From Paracyclopina nana (Eukaryota > Arthropoda > Copepoda > Cyclopoida > Cyclopettidae): a stretch of DNA of 64,000 nt. The stretch lies in contig JAGUCH010000007.1 in assembly GCA_019096065.1 (NCBI GenBank), forward strand, positions 5,354,501-5,418,500. Reading direction: 5' to 3'. Numbering within the stretch: the first letter of the stretch is position 1; each line of letters begins with the position of its first letter. The position numbers were made by a program, and so were the translations under genes. Positions 13,469 through 26,104 of this stretch are shown in pieces. The notes beneath the pieces were generated by a model, which worked only from the letters and a program-made list of their open reading frames with translations, did not search any database and was not told the DNA's origin.

Positions 13469-15375
13469 AATTTGGCTTTCTGCACAATTTGATGTGACTA
13501 GACAAAGTTTGCTGTACAGGAAAATAGCAATTCTCCAAATTATTTTGGCAGGCTTGCACTCTTTGTATTATTATTTATTAACTATTCAAAGTTTCCATTA
13601 CCTTGTAGATCATTATGTATGAAAATAGGTTGAAACAAAAATTATTCTCATTTTATGGCTACTTTGTATGAAAGGCGTATGAATTGCCTAGTCATATGAT
13701 GTGAAATTTAATTTACATATCGCGTAAACTATATCAATGAAATTGATGCACTTAAAATGAGAAAAATTTGCAATATTTGCAAAAGTCAAATAGTCAATAA
13801 ATTCTGCATTGCTTTTAAGCCATGTTTTAAAGAACAGATGTAATTCGTTTGCTCAAGTGTGAAATATTTTCACATCTATATGGAGCTGATGCTGTTCAAT
13901 ACATTTCATGAATGCTTCTCTTTAAAAACTTATCATCAATTCTGACCAGAAGCGTTCAGAAAGTGTGCAAATCACCCCCTTCACTTTAAAAGAACTTGAC
14001 CAGATAATGCCTCAAAATGCCAAAAAGACGGCAAGTTTGATCAAAACTGGTAGCTCAATAGAAAAAGCGTGAGATTAGCCGGCTTGCCAAGAATGTCACA
14101 TTCGCGCTATGAAGAAAATGACAAAATTAGCACCCCTGTCACTTAGATGAAATAACTAAGGCCCGGTTACCTACAAATTACGGCCGAAATTATGGCATAT
14201 TTAATTACTGAACAGAGATAAGTTCAGAGTTTTTGGCAGAATATTTTTAATTAGCCTTAATTTAATAGTGCAATTTTGAAGAAAAAATGTATAAAAGTTG
14301 TTTCGTCCCCTCTCAAATTGGCAAATATCAGCGTAATTTTGCTCAAAATTACGCCATAATTTTGTAGGTGAACCCAGCCTAAAATAGATAGAGTTATTTC
14401 AAGTTGCTTTCTCCAGCCAATATTTGCCACATAATCAAATTATGTCCAGTTCTCATCATGACGGATTTAAAAAAAGCGAAAAGAAGCCTCACTTTTAGCT
14501 GCTCAAAACAACGTGGGGTGGGAATGGCAAAATAGCCAAATTAGTTAACAATTACTGGGTTACTGACATTGGAAAGCTATGAAAATTGCACAAATCAAGC
14601 CAAAAATATGTATTTTCTTTGCAATCTCACATTTATTTCATAAGCGTCAAGAGTCAAAGATAGCTAGTGAGAACTATTAGATATTTTTGCATATAAAATG
14701 ACCTAATGAATCTTGGAATGCATCAATGGTCATTTGGCCAGTTGTATCCACAAAAAAACCCATTGTTGAACATTTGGGGTGATGTACCCAACAAAATCAT
14801 AAGAAAATATCCGAAACGCAATTTTGCTACGAAAAATATGACATGAATGAAAACACATGCTAAAACAAATGTTCACCTTTAAAAAAGTAGCCGCTTTAAA
14901 ATGGTAAAAAAACCAAAAAATCTAGTACAGCCAATGTTTTTCATCTAACTTCGTACGTTCAAAGTGAGATTGTAACTAAGTGTTTTATGCCCAAGGGAAG
15001 CTAAAGTAAATGCTAGAAGGAAAATATTGTGCTTAAATGAATGTTGAAACTAAAAAAACTTAAGGTGAATTAATTGCCATTTCTCGTTAATTTACTTTTT
15101 CGATTGAACAGTTAAATTATGGGCAAGTGAGTTGAGGCAGATAATCATGATTGTTTTAATTGCTCTAGGTCCAGCTAAATGCTATAAAACTTAATGATGA
15201 GTTGGCTTACATGATAAGTCTCGGTAATTGATTTAGCAGGCCAACAAATTCTTACATAAAGTAACTTTCTTTGCCCTTAGTTTTGCTAAAAATCTGATGC
15301 CTCGAGGTCAAGCATGCCCGGACAAAAAAAGCGAGGCTGAAACATATTTATTTTACATGGGCGAATAAATATGAT
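13469..15375. other. Spacer between tandem metalloprotease genes
   Basis: About 1.9 kb of AT-rich DNA with no open frame of note. It holds one Tourist-like MITE (14160-14379) and otherwise nothing I recognise. Confidence 0.6.
14160..14379. mobile_element. Tourist-like MITE, copy 1
   Basis: A 220-base element with terminal inverted repeats beginning GGCCCGGTTACCTACAAA and ending in the imperfect complement (TTTGTAGGTGAACCCAGCC). It is flanked by TAA on both sides (14157-14159 and 14380-14382), the target duplication typical of PIF/Harbinger-derived MITEs. It has no coding capacity. Related copies are at 35492, 56999 (partial) and 57333. Confidence 0.75.
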
Positions 15376-15378
15376 CTA

Positions 15379-15463
15379 GCCACATGTGCAAATAACATGC
15401 ATTTGCAATCAAAAATATATATTTTTCAAAGCTTTAGCAAAAAGGATCAGTTGAGTTGAGACA
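15379..15463 (+). promoter_or_regulatory. Core promoter of metalloprotease gene 2 (TATA plus initiator)
   Basis: Counterpart of the block before gene 1: CACATGTGCAAATAACATG, ATTTGCAATCAAA, an AATATATATT box at about 15413-15421, then TCAGTT at 15447-15452 and the ATG at 15464. The spacing from TATA to initiator is about 34 bases. Confidence 0.6.
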
Positions 15464-18400
15464 ATGTTCAACTACGTACTCTCATTTTTGGCATTGTTGC
15501 CTTCATTGTTGTTGGCTGCTGATCCAACTCCAACTTTCTCATGGAGCACGGATACTGATCCAAACTGCAATGGAATTCTGCAAATTGCTTACTTGGACGG
15601 CTCAGGAAACAACCTATTTGGTCCATTTAAAGCCTGCATGAACTTCTTCAATCCTGCTAAGCAATATTGCAACTTCATTGGACACATTATGAATCAAACA
15701 AATCAGGTTCCAGTGGCACTCACCGGATCATGCCTGAATCAGTGGAATCCATCGACTACATTTGTAAGTTCTACACTTGATCAAATTGATCGACAACATG
15801 CTAGCTTTTAATTTCAAGATAAAAACCTGAACAAATGCAATTTTCATAGGTGACATTGGTAGCTGATGTGCACCCTCAAGTGCGATCAGGCTCTTTTCAA
15901 CTCCTAAAATCAGGAAGGAATGGAATGGTTGCAGTTGCAATTGAGCATGACATGCCACTCAATGAGCCCATACAAGATGATGCATCAAGATTTCTTAAAG
16001 TTCCTTATACTGAGTCCATAGCAAAGCAGCGACAAGCACCCCAACTAGCTTCTGGCTATCTGTAAGTGAAACTTTGGAGAGGAATTCTCTTAACATTTTC
16101 TCCAACCCTTTCTGCTCTCAAATCAATTTACATAACAGCCGAAATGAATCAATCCTCATTTTTAACGCATAACATGCCATGCCTGTATATATATTCTTTC
16201 TTCAGCTTGCCAATTGTTGCTATGGCTGATCCAACTGTGACCACCCAAATTTCAAATTGGGAGGAGCACATTGATGCCATCATGACTCACTCTCAGTGCC
16301 ACTTTCTGAGTGCAAGCTTAGGGACAACATTCAAATTTGTTTACCCTACTGACTATGCAGCTGTAATCGAATCACTTGCTTTAACTTCCACAGGATTAAG
16401 GTAAACCAAAAAAACAGCATCCCCGTTGTATTCCTTCTTATGCCGAATTTTTTGACTTCACTAATTGCCTCTATGAATGGTTGCGTTTTCCCCATCAGTT
16501 GTGCTAAGTGTGGTATACTCATTTTTTCCCTAGCAATTTGGCGGCGGAAACTGCAAATTTTCCTGATGCAAACTTCTATGCTGGCTTCTCTTTTGGTACA
16601 TCTGAGGCCAGTTTTGGCTACATAAATTCTCTATGCGCAAGCAGGGCAGTAAGAAGCCGACTCATAAAAATAACTCCGAATGTATTGAAGTCAAGCAGCG
16701 CATTCACTTTTGCTCTCGGAAGAGTTATGGGCATTGATAGGGATTATGATGTTGCAAATGGAAAATATGTTGACAAACTCTGCCCAACTGGCGGCTCAAC
16801 CTGTTCCGGAATAGGAGGGTTCATGGACTATGTTCAGTTATATCCAAATCTTACTCAATGGTCATGCTGCAGCCAAAATGACTTCAAAAACTTCTTCAAC
16901 AGCAATCAACCTTTCTGCCTCTCTGACCTATGTAAGCGAATGCTTGCATAAACAGTAGTTGCCATTTGATCAAACATATGTTCATTGCTTAGCTGGGTAC
17001 CTTGGCCCCTATTTTTCATGGGCCAGTCCTGACAACGCATTGCCAAACTGCCTTGGAACTTTATTAATCACTTACACGGGAGTAAATGGCATAGCCTTCC
17101 AGTACAGAGCCTGCATGAACTATTTCAACCCTCTCACAACCCATTGCAACCTGATTGGCTTTATTGAAAACATGGATGTTCCTGTTGCAATGACTGGAGT
17201 TTGCCCAGGACAAGCAACAAATGGACTGGTTCAAAAAATTCAAAAATAAGCCTCCTTTATGTACTGACATTGTTTTTTGAACAGATTACACTAGTATCTG
17301 GAGATGCAACAGTTTTGGCTAATGGTGTATTTGCTGTTGTAGCAATTGGATCAGCTAATGGTGAAAAGCCAACAGAGATGATTGGAGAGCAAATCAAACA
17401 CGATGGGTCTATCATAAATGACATTGCATATCCAGATGAGCCAGAAGATACTCGACAATGGGGCCAGTTTTGGAGTCAGCTTTGGAGCCAAAAGACAAGG
17501 GCTGTGAGACCATTAGCAGCAGCCTATGAGTGAGATGTCCTGACTTATAATGTGAAGTGATTATTACACAAGTTCATTTTCAGCCTGAACATTGTCACAG
17601 CATTGGACCCACTGTTCCAGGCTAAGTTTTCGAGTGAATCTTACAGAGAGGTGGTTGATGCCATTTTCACTCATGCCCAATGCTACTTCTGGAGTTCAAC
17701 GCTTGGAACAAAAATCAACTTGAAATTGGATCAAACTGTTTTCTTATACAATTCCTCTAACCTTAATCTCAATGCAAATAACACCAATATTAATCTTGGG
17801 CAAGCTCACTTTGCTTCTCCATAACTAGAATTTGAAAGAATAATATTCCTATCTTTTGTTTTCAGGGCAACAGAGTCATTCTCCAACACTTTGCCTCCAG
17901 CTAATTTGCAAGTATATTTCTCTTTTGATAATAATCAAGCAGGTGTTGCTGGGGTTGCGTGGCTTGGTACTGTTTGCAGGACAGACAGAAATCGAAGAGT
18001 GAGCATTAACGAGTACTATTTTGATGAAGCCCAAACTGGACAGATAGTAGCTCATGAAATTGGACATAACTTGAATATGTCACATGATTTTATCAGCAAT
18101 CCTGATGGATCAACAGGTGACAGATCATGTGATATCGATAAGACCAAATGCACTGGCATTGGAGGTGTAATGGATTATTACCAGAAAAACTACACCAGGT
18201 GGTCATGTTGCAGTCAGAGTGATTTCAAGATTCTCTATGACAAAAATGATCCTTTTTGCTTGACAGAAGCAGGTATTTCTTATGCTGTAGAAGCACTGTG
18301 CATCTGATTGTATTAATTGTATTTATTGCTTCTTATCATTGAAGAAATCGTGACAGAAACTACCACAACACCAGAAAATACAACAACAACAGCAACAACA

Positions 18401-18772
18401 ACGACAACTACATCAACAACCACAACCACTACAACAACCACTACAACTACCACTACAACAACAACAACCACTACAACAACAACAACCACTACAACAACAA
18501 CTACAACAACAACTACCACTACAACAACAACTACCACTACAACAACAACTACAACAACAACCACTACAACTACCACTACAACAACTACAACTACCACTAC
18601 AAAAACAACTACAACAACAACTACAACCAAGAAAACAACTACAACTAAGAAGCCAAAGAAATGCAAAGACAATAAAAATAAAAAGGTATGCAAGAAAATC
18701 AAGAAGAAGGGCCAATGCAAGAACAAAAAGCAAGCCAACAAATGCAAGAAAACTTGTAAAAAGTGCAATTGA
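15464..18772 (+). CDS. Secreted reprolysin-like metalloprotease with dead and active units plus ShKT domain (copy 2)
   Basis: Tandem paralog of the gene at 9736. Exons: 15464-15763, 15850-16061, 16206-16400, 16534-16931, 16993-17228, 17285-17529, 17584-17799, 17866-18272, 18345-18772, about 878 aa. The first exon product is almost identical to copy 1 over the signal peptide and prodomain start. The live zinc site HEIGHNLNMSH is at 18053-18085. The unit-1 equivalent (about 16699-16745, FALGRVMGIDRDY) again lacks the His and Glu residues. It differs from copy 1 by a much longer Thr-rich linker (about 95 residues against about 35) before the six-Cys ShKT domain (18660-18768). The seventh intron starts with GC (GG/GCAAGC) where copy 1 has GT, and the fifth has an unusual GTTCAA donor. 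Presumably secreted, with the linker heavily O-glycosylated. Confidence 0.88.
18357..18640 (+). repeat. ACN trinucleotide repeat encoding the Thr-rich linker
   Basis: Nearly uninterrupted ACA/ACT/ACC codons inside the last exon of metalloprotease copy 2. Mixed third positions show it is not a pure microsatellite. It produces a long mucin-like Thr stretch in the protein and a long artificial Val frame on the other strand. Confidence 0.9.
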
Positions 18773-19321
18773 AGAGTTGGACCACAACGAATAATTGCAA
18801 CAATTTGGCTTTGATTATAAGGAAAGTTCGATTGCTCTTCTAAATTACTACAATTTCGAAAAATCAGCAAAAAAGATAAATCAGGATCACTTGAAAAATT
18901 TTCATCAAAGTATCTCAACAAATAAATTGGATCAAAATCATATAATTGACCTATTAGTTATAATCAGCAATGGAGTCCTGAGCCTGCTCATTTGAGCTCT
19001 TCATGGATTGACTGTCCATGTCAGGGCCATCCACTGTGACAATTCTATACGGAAATATGCAAATTGATTCACCAAACTTATTGTAGTACTTTCGTCATTT
19101 GATGCTGCTCGATTCAATGAAAAAGCGTGAAATTCAATTTTAGCGCCCATTTTTTAGTGCTCGAGAAGGAGGAGCCTGTAAATCAGCTTTACCAGACTTG
19201 GAAATTTTACTTCAAAAATTGCTTAAATAAGGCGTTTTCTAACATCTCACAGCTTATTCACGAAACTCACGATTCATAGAACTCTACTTTTTTCGTAAAA
19301 AGCCCTTCCATAGCATAGTCA

Positions 19322-20010
19322 GATGTATCGGGCTCGGGTTGGGCCTGAACTTTTTTCTGGCTTCGGGCTTTTTCGGGCCAGTCAAAAAATGGGGAAACCG
19401 TACTTTGATCTACGTTTTAAGGACTACATGTTGTTTACGTTTTACGATCTACGGCGTCCTTTTTAAGATCTAGCGCGGAGTGGCTAGAGACCATTTTATA
19501 CCTGAGTTTTAAGATCTATTGGCGTCTGTTTTAATATCTATTGGCGTCCGTTTTAAGGTCTAAATGACTTTTAGAGCAAAATACTAGTTTTAGGATTCGT
19601 TTTGTTTTAGTATCTACAGCTCGGAAATTATTGGTTTTTGTCTTTGCAACCTTGATATTTCCTGACTCAGTGCTGAATCTCATTCTCAATCAGATACTTG
19701 TCTCACTTTTTGTTCACCTGTTGAATAGGTAAGACATTCGCAATTGATCTGAATCTGAATAATATCACTTTTCTGTTAAGAAATTCACCTCAATTACTCA
19801 AGGTTATGCAAGTGAAGGGATCTTAACAATCAAACTCAACATTTTTAAAGCTCATAATCAAGAGCAATTGTTTTTCTGATTTAGAACAAGTTTTTGAACT
19901 TAAAAAATGCCATTCGGGCCGAGTCGGGCTCGGGCTGGGGTCTTATTTAGCTCGGGTCAGAAATTGGGATCGGGCTTTCGGGCTAAGGCCTGAGCCCATT
20001 TGCTCACCAG
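19322..20010. repeat. Repeat block: TCGGGCT-rich ends around degenerate ~25-base tandem units
   Basis: Clusters of TCGGGCT/TCGGGCC at 19327-19380 and again at 19915-19990 bracket a stretch (about 19405-19565) with degenerate units of the form TTTTAAGATCTATTGGCGTC, seen about five to six times. The GC-rich ends in an AT-rich background suggest a decayed transposable element. No terminal inverted repeats or target duplication could be fixed. Confidence 0.45.
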
Positions 20011-21503
20011 TGAGCAGTGATAGATCCAAATTCCAAACGCAGCGACTTTATGCAGTGGGCTCTTTTAAAAAGATTTTGACTCGCTTAAAAAAGTCGCGAA
20101 AATGCAACTTTCAGGCTGAGCAAAACAATTGATAATTTTTCCGCTTACCTTGCTTCCAAAACGGCGCATTGATTGCTTGGTTCATCAACGGGTCATTTCC
20201 TTAAAATTTCCATTCACTTTTCACTTCAGGATTCGCTAGCTTGTTGACGAATTCTGTTATGGCATTGTGAAGTAGCTCTCTTCAACTTAGTACTGAGCAC
20301 TGACTAACTGAGTTGCATCATCATTCCCAGACTGGATACCACACAAAATGCCATTCAGCGCTAAAAAGCGCCAGAGTCAGATGAAATTGAATATTGTTTT
20401 TAATCCTCTGGAAAATGACAAAACACGTTGGAATTGAGTGTGAAACCCCGCTAAATCGTATTATTGTCATAACCACATCTAATAACTAACTGTAAAGAAT
20501 ATTCTCAAAAAAAGCCACTTTTTTAGTTCCGTGTATTTAGCGATTTTTCGCGGTTTTTCTCACACATATCATGCAAAACGAAGCTCTGAAAGTAGAGTTA
20601 ATTCGATTTATCGAAGAAAATATCTATGAAAAAACCTAATAAAAGATCGGGTAGCTCTGATGCAACAAACTTTGTCTCACTCTCAGTTCCCAACTTTTAC
20701 GAATCACGATTTAAAAACGTAAACAAATTAACAAATATCACAGCCAAAAAGGAAAATAGGCTTGATTCTTGCGAAGTAAGAGAAAATAACCAAGTTCAGC
20801 GATGATTTTGACGTGAAAAACGGTAAGCCGAGCATTTTTAATTTTGGCCCTCTTTTTCAGCCGGAATTTAGCGGAATTCTTGCGTTGATTTTGCGGCTGC
20901 GAAATCCATGAATTGCAGCCGGCCGAGCATGAATTTTCGCGCTCAAAAGAGCAATTGAAACTCCGCAAAGCAGCAGTTTTAAGCACTGCCATTTTTTTAC
21001 TGCTTTCATTTGTCGGATTTTGGGCCATTCATAAAAGCCTAGAAGAGCTCACAAATATCATGCAAATAGCTTGAATGCTGAAAAACAACAGCAGAAAAAA
21101 GGCTTTTTCGACATTCCAGATTTTGCCTCACAGAAATCATAGCATTGGGTTACATTTTATGTATTCTTGGCCATTTTCGATTGAATCTTCATCAAGAAAA
21201 TTGCCATAACTCATCTTCAGATTTTTTGGCCGGAGAAAGCCTTTACAGTCAGTTGCACAAATGCCCTTGAAAGCAAATATTTTGGCCTTCAAAAAGATGC
21301 CGGTTTTTTCTATAATTCCAGGCCTTTCCACTTGAGGCCATATTTGAAGTGGGTTTCCTCTTTTCTGTCATTCCAGAGTAAAGTTTAACCATGGAAGATC
21401 AATCTTTTTAGTTAAGCTAAGTTTTAATTATGAAAAACTCCCCAAAATCATAGCTTTTAAGTGAGCCTTAATTAGAGAAAGTTGACATCATTTTAATCTA
21501 TTA

Positions 21504-21712
21504 GGCCGTTCTCATATTGCCGGAAAAAGCTAAGCTAAGGTAAAATTAGCTAAGCTAAGGTAAAAATTATGCAACGAAAACCGGTTATTTCGCTCAACAT
21601 TCACAAAAAGCAGCTACTTTGCTTGAAATGTTGAGCGTTTGCTTAGCTATTTTTACCTTAGCTTAGCTATTTTCACCTTAGCTTAGCTTTTTCCGGCAAT
21701 ATGAGAACGGCC
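21504..21712. mobile_element. Foldback MITE with long terminal inverted repeats
   Basis: About 60-base inverted repeats start GGCCGTTCTCATATTGCC and contain two internal copies of TAAGCTAAGGTAAAA. Both ends are followed by TATTA, read as a 5-base target duplication (a TA duplication is equally compatible). The loop is about 85 bases and non-coding. The tip sequence GTTCTCATATTG recurs in the element at 55751, so both belong to one broader family. Confidence 0.75.
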
Positions 21713-23125
21713 TATTATTGAATATGTTTATGGCTAAGCTATATTTGGGAGTAATGTGATAAGGATCAATGCGAAATGATTTGAATGCTAACATCAAGCT
21801 TTTTTCATCAATTCATGCATCTTTTTCGCCAAAATGTAGTGCAATGCGCGGTTTTGGTATCGAGAAAGGCTTTGAACAACTGAGAAAAGCCTGGATCAGT
21901 TACCATAAGTGTGAAAAAACATATTGTGGCAATCTTCCTTCTTGGTGAAAGCCTAGAAAATGCTTGTTGATTTTGTTTCACAAAAAAGTGTCAATTTGGC
22001 GCCACCCAAAGAAGAAGAGGAAGTATCAAAATACATTTTTGACAAAGGAAAGTGACTCAAAGGCGTAAACAGCTTTGAAAAACAACTTTGCGAAATAAAT
22101 TATAAATAAATGTGTTCTTGATGCTTTCATTTTCCATATTCTATACGGAGTCCACAGGGAGATCAGAAAATCTCATTATGGAACCCCCTTGATAACTTGA
22201 AGAGCAATGCAGTAACCAAAAATCAGATTAAGCATGTGGCATCGTAAAATGTAGATTGAAAATCGGATCTGTCTTGATCCAATGTCTTAAGATCAATTAT
22301 TCAATGGCAAAAGCCACATTTTTCCTTATGCAATGCTCAACTTCTTCGGAAATCCTTTCACAGCCATTTTTGCTAAACATGAAGCATTAAATTCAAAAGA
22401 TCTGATTTCAGTTTAATCAAGCTACTGGAAAGGGACCAAAAAATATTTTACAAAGTATATAGGTGATTCAATTTGATCCACACCAAAGAAAGTAAGTACC
22501 TGGCTCTATTAAGCTTTTAAGGCACAAGCCTGGGTCTTTTTATTGGGCTTCTTCATACACAAAAATGGCTCAATTTGATGGTAGTATGTGGCCTCTATAT
22601 AATAATAGCTTTCAGCAGAGCTTCTTCCGCCCAATTCCAGGCCCTTTTTTGCTGGCAAATACTTCATTAACTTGCTAGCAGTAGTTGTTGACAATCTTCA
22701 GGGCCAAAAATAGCAGCAAGACCAACAAGAAATTATCAGCTCCCTGACACATCTGTTTTTTTCCAAACTTAAGTGAAGTGAGAAAGCCTTGGGCTCATAT
22801 CAAATTGCTTAATCGAGTTGAAGAGTATTTTTTAAAGCTTTTTCTAACTTTTCCTATGAAGCTGCAGTCTTCTTGGAAATCATTGATATTTTTGAAGGTT
22901 TATTTGATACTTTTCGAAATAATGCAGAGAAGAAAGATGGGATTTTTGTGGCCATTTTTCACAATTTAACAAGTGCACATGGGAATATTGTCTCAGGGCT
23001 CCATCGTACTCTGAAGTGTATGTATATCTGCACTTTGTATTGACTTTAGAGGCCGTTGATTAAGGGAGCTTGTGTTTTCACTCAAAGTAAACTTGGGGAA
23101 AACCAATCAATTATTTTGAAAACTT

Positions 23126-25109
23126 TCACAAATGATTGGGTAGATCTGGATTGACACTGTCTTCCAACTCGAGCATTACTTTGAGCACAGTTTCTTCACA
23201 CCATGGTCTGGCAATAACTTGCACATTGAGGCCCATGCCTTCTGCACCCAACGTTCCTTCTTTGATCCACTTGTTCAGTGGACCATCCTGATTCACCAGA
23301 GGAAAAGCTGCCAGATTTTCCTGATCTACTCTAGTTTCTACTGAAACCTAAAATTATGCATATCTTTTATAGGCTCCTCTCTTTTAATACTGATGGTTCT
23401 TACTGGGACTGATCCAGCTGGGAAATTGAGTAGATTATAAACTGCAGTGTAATTAATGGCACCCAGCTGGTAGGCTGGAAATCCGAGTTTTTGGCAGGGC
23501 ATATTGAAACCAGGTGCAATCATCGCATCAATGCCATAGTCATTCCACAGTTTAAGAACTTGTCGAACTAGAGCCAGCCTCTCAGCTTGTTTCTCCCACA
23601 ACTGCCAAGAGTAAGGAGTATTAAATCCCTCCAGCATAAAGCCTCCAATAGATGGTGAAAGGAATTTCATTATCAATGGGCCAATCATTTTAGTCAGCCA
23701 GTTAGGCAATGCCCATATACGTTCCAGCATGCCCAATGACAAGCTGTCTACCTTTCCATCTTTGAGTAAATCTAGAGTTCCTTTCCACCCATCTGCAGTA
23801 GCAAAAACTCCATAGAGCATCATGACTTTTTGATGAAGCTCCCCTAAATCAACTTTTATCAGCTCATGGCCCTGTTGTTCCAAAACACTTTTAGCATGCA
23901 TCAATGCTCTTTTGACACCAGGAGTCACCTCATTGCATCCATCAAAATCATACCAACCAATCTTGAAGTGCTTTTTCTCAACTGGCTGATACGGTAATTT
24001 TACCAACCTTGGATCACAAGTGAGCCTTTGAAGGTTTTCCAGATTAACCATATTCTTGAAGCAGACATCAATTATCTTTGCTGATCTACCCATGAGTCCT
24101 AGTGTGTTGTACAGGCCTACCACACCTACAAGGCCTCCATCCGAACCCTGGCCTGTAATAGTCAATCGACCAGCTGTTGGTTTGAAACTGGTAATACCAC
24201 AAAACATTGCTGGAATCCTGACACTTCCACCAAGGTCTGATCCTATGCCTAGTATTGAGCCTCCCCCAGCTATCAATGCACCTTCTCCTCCACTAGAACC
24301 TCCTGGGCTCCTGCTTGGATTTCTAGGATTCACAGTGATCCCATAGATTGGGTTAGAGCAATCAAAAGAGAAACAAGTCTGGGGCAAGTTAGTTCTGCAA
24401 AAAGGAACTGCCCCTAGTTCTCTGAGGGCCAAAATGATTCCAGCATCTTCAGGGCACAATTTTCCTAGATTTGAAGGTATGCCCACAGTAGCGTCTTTTC
24501 CCTTTACATGTATGTGTTCCTAACAAAAAGCAGTAACTTAAAATTCTCAATTGTTGAACTGGAGTTGTTTACTTTCAAGCTGATTGGGATACCATGTAAG
24601 GGTCCTCGTTTTTCCTTGGGTAGTTGATCCAATTTTGCAGCTTGCAATATAGCTTCATTCTCTAGGAAGCCCGTGACAGCATTGCTCAACTCTTGAACTA
24701 TGAGTGCTTTTGCTTCAAAGGCTTGTAGCACTTCCATCACTTTTATCTCTCCATTCTGAAGAAAGGCATGCAATTCGTCAAATGGCAAGTTGACAATTTC
24801 CTCTCTCCTTGATGTCATGAGCTGAAATTAAATAATATTCTTTATCAAGTAATTCCAGTTAATTATTCTCACCTCTCCATTTATTAAAAGACTCTCCCTC
24901 AAAGCAGCAAAGGCTTCATCCCTTTTTAGTTGACATTCAGCCACTTTTTGGGCTAACTGTCGCCTACGAGCGAAAGAAGTGGCCCATTTAAATAAAAAAT
25001 AGGAGGATCCAGCCGCCACTGCAACTACTGGAATCCACCTTTTTCTTTCTTGCCCACTGTATTCAAGGAAGACATTTTTTGAAGCTGCAAGCAATAAATT
25101 AGCGGCCAT
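23126..25109 (-). CDS. Fatty acid amide hydrolase, FAAH1-like (copy A)
   Basis: Exons 25109-24873, 24821-24573, 24519-23404 and 23347-23126 with all phases compatible, about 607 aa. An N-terminal membrane anchor lies near residues 26-45 (WIPVVAVAAGSSYFLFKW). Amidase-signature residues are present: Lys in PISLK, the SPGGSSGGEGA loop with the cis-Ser, and GIGSDLGGS with the nucleophile Ser. The FSFDCSNPIYG and NYTAVYNLLNFPAGSVP blocks match animal FAAH1 and not bacterial amidases. It hydrolyses fatty acid amides such as anandamide on ER membranes. The last intron starts CCA/GTAAGA and ends TTTTAG, only 56 bases. It forms a tandem pair with the next gene, about 1 kb apart. Confidence 0.92.
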
Positions 25110-26104
25110 GCTTCCTCGCTCAAACAGAAAATAGTAGTTTTTGTATGATGCATTTTCTTGCTAGCAGCAGCTAGGAACAACTCTGAAGCTTTGGATAAAC
25201 ACTTCAGGCTTGTTATATTTGTAACATGGCATTATTTAGAAATGAACTCTTGCAATTTTACTAAAATGAAATTACTCTTCTACATCAATGATTGATTCAA
25301 AGATGATGGATGCGAGATAGCAAGGTGAACTAGTCCAATAGTAAATTGAGCGTTATTCAAAAAATAGGGCTAGTTTGAAGCCTTATTTCTCCGGAACCAT
25401 ACTCATTAATGATTGATTGATTTTTGTGGATAAGTGGAGGTAACTAGTCTTTCAAATTGGTGCAGGACATGTTTTTAAGTGGTGTAGTTCAGTAGCTATA
25501 AGCAAAAATAGTTGTGATGTTGATTCAAATTTTTTGAATGTTCCAGCGGCTGCTTTTTTTGTCAAATGAAAAAGTGATCTTGTTACTTAAAAGTGATGCC
25601 GTTATTAGCAGATCCATCCCCAAACTCATCAATCTATACATGGATTGGCTATTGGCTTGCATTTAATCAAAGCATTTGATGCAAACCAACCTCTATTCCT
25701 AAAATAAGTAGTTCATAACTAAATTGTTGATAAGGGCTGCTTAGGACCTATTGGGCCAAATAAAAAGATATATTAGCCTTGTAAATCATTTAAGTGCAAT
25801 GTCCTGTAATCATGGTCTGCCTAAAGGAACCTGCTTGGTAAAAACAGCTCAAGTCCTGTTTGTTTACAAAGCGCTCTTAGAATGCTTGCAAGGAATTCTA
25901 AAAATAACTTGTATGACTGGAGCTTCAAGTTTGTAATGCTATATACGTAGCATAATCTAAAAATTGAAAACAAACAAGCGGAAGGAAATTTTTCTTTTCA
26001 GTTGACAGGCATCATGCATAGTTAAAAACAATTTTATTAATGAGATATTACATCCAAGAATCGATCATGTCAAATTGCCTGCTCTCCCTTGGCTGACTTT
26101 GTAA
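25110..26104. other. Spacer between the two amide hydrolase genes
   Basis: AT-rich spacer holding the upstream region of copy A and the 3' end of copy B. A TTTATT (AATAAA on the minus strand) at about 26034 is a candidate polyadenylation signal for copy B. No gene seen. Confidence 0.5.

Larger units (their letters stand above)
18773..23125. other. Gene-poor region
   Basis: About 4.3 kb between the metalloproteases and the first amide hydrolase. It contains a GGGC-rich repeat block (19322-20010), a 209-base foldback element (21504-21712), and scattered short frames, the longest on the minus strand at 20738-21028 (96 codons), none resembling a known protein. Confidence 0.6.

Noticed and set aside
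18313-18921. 202-codon Val-rich frame on the minus strand
   Set aside because: It is the reverse reading of the ACN repeat in the metalloprotease linker.
20738-21028. 96-codon minus-strand frame in the gene-poor region
   Set aside because: No domain, no splice support, low-complexity composition.
22509-22694. 61-codon minus-strand frame
   Set aside because: Short and isolated, with no acceptor/donor context or family match.
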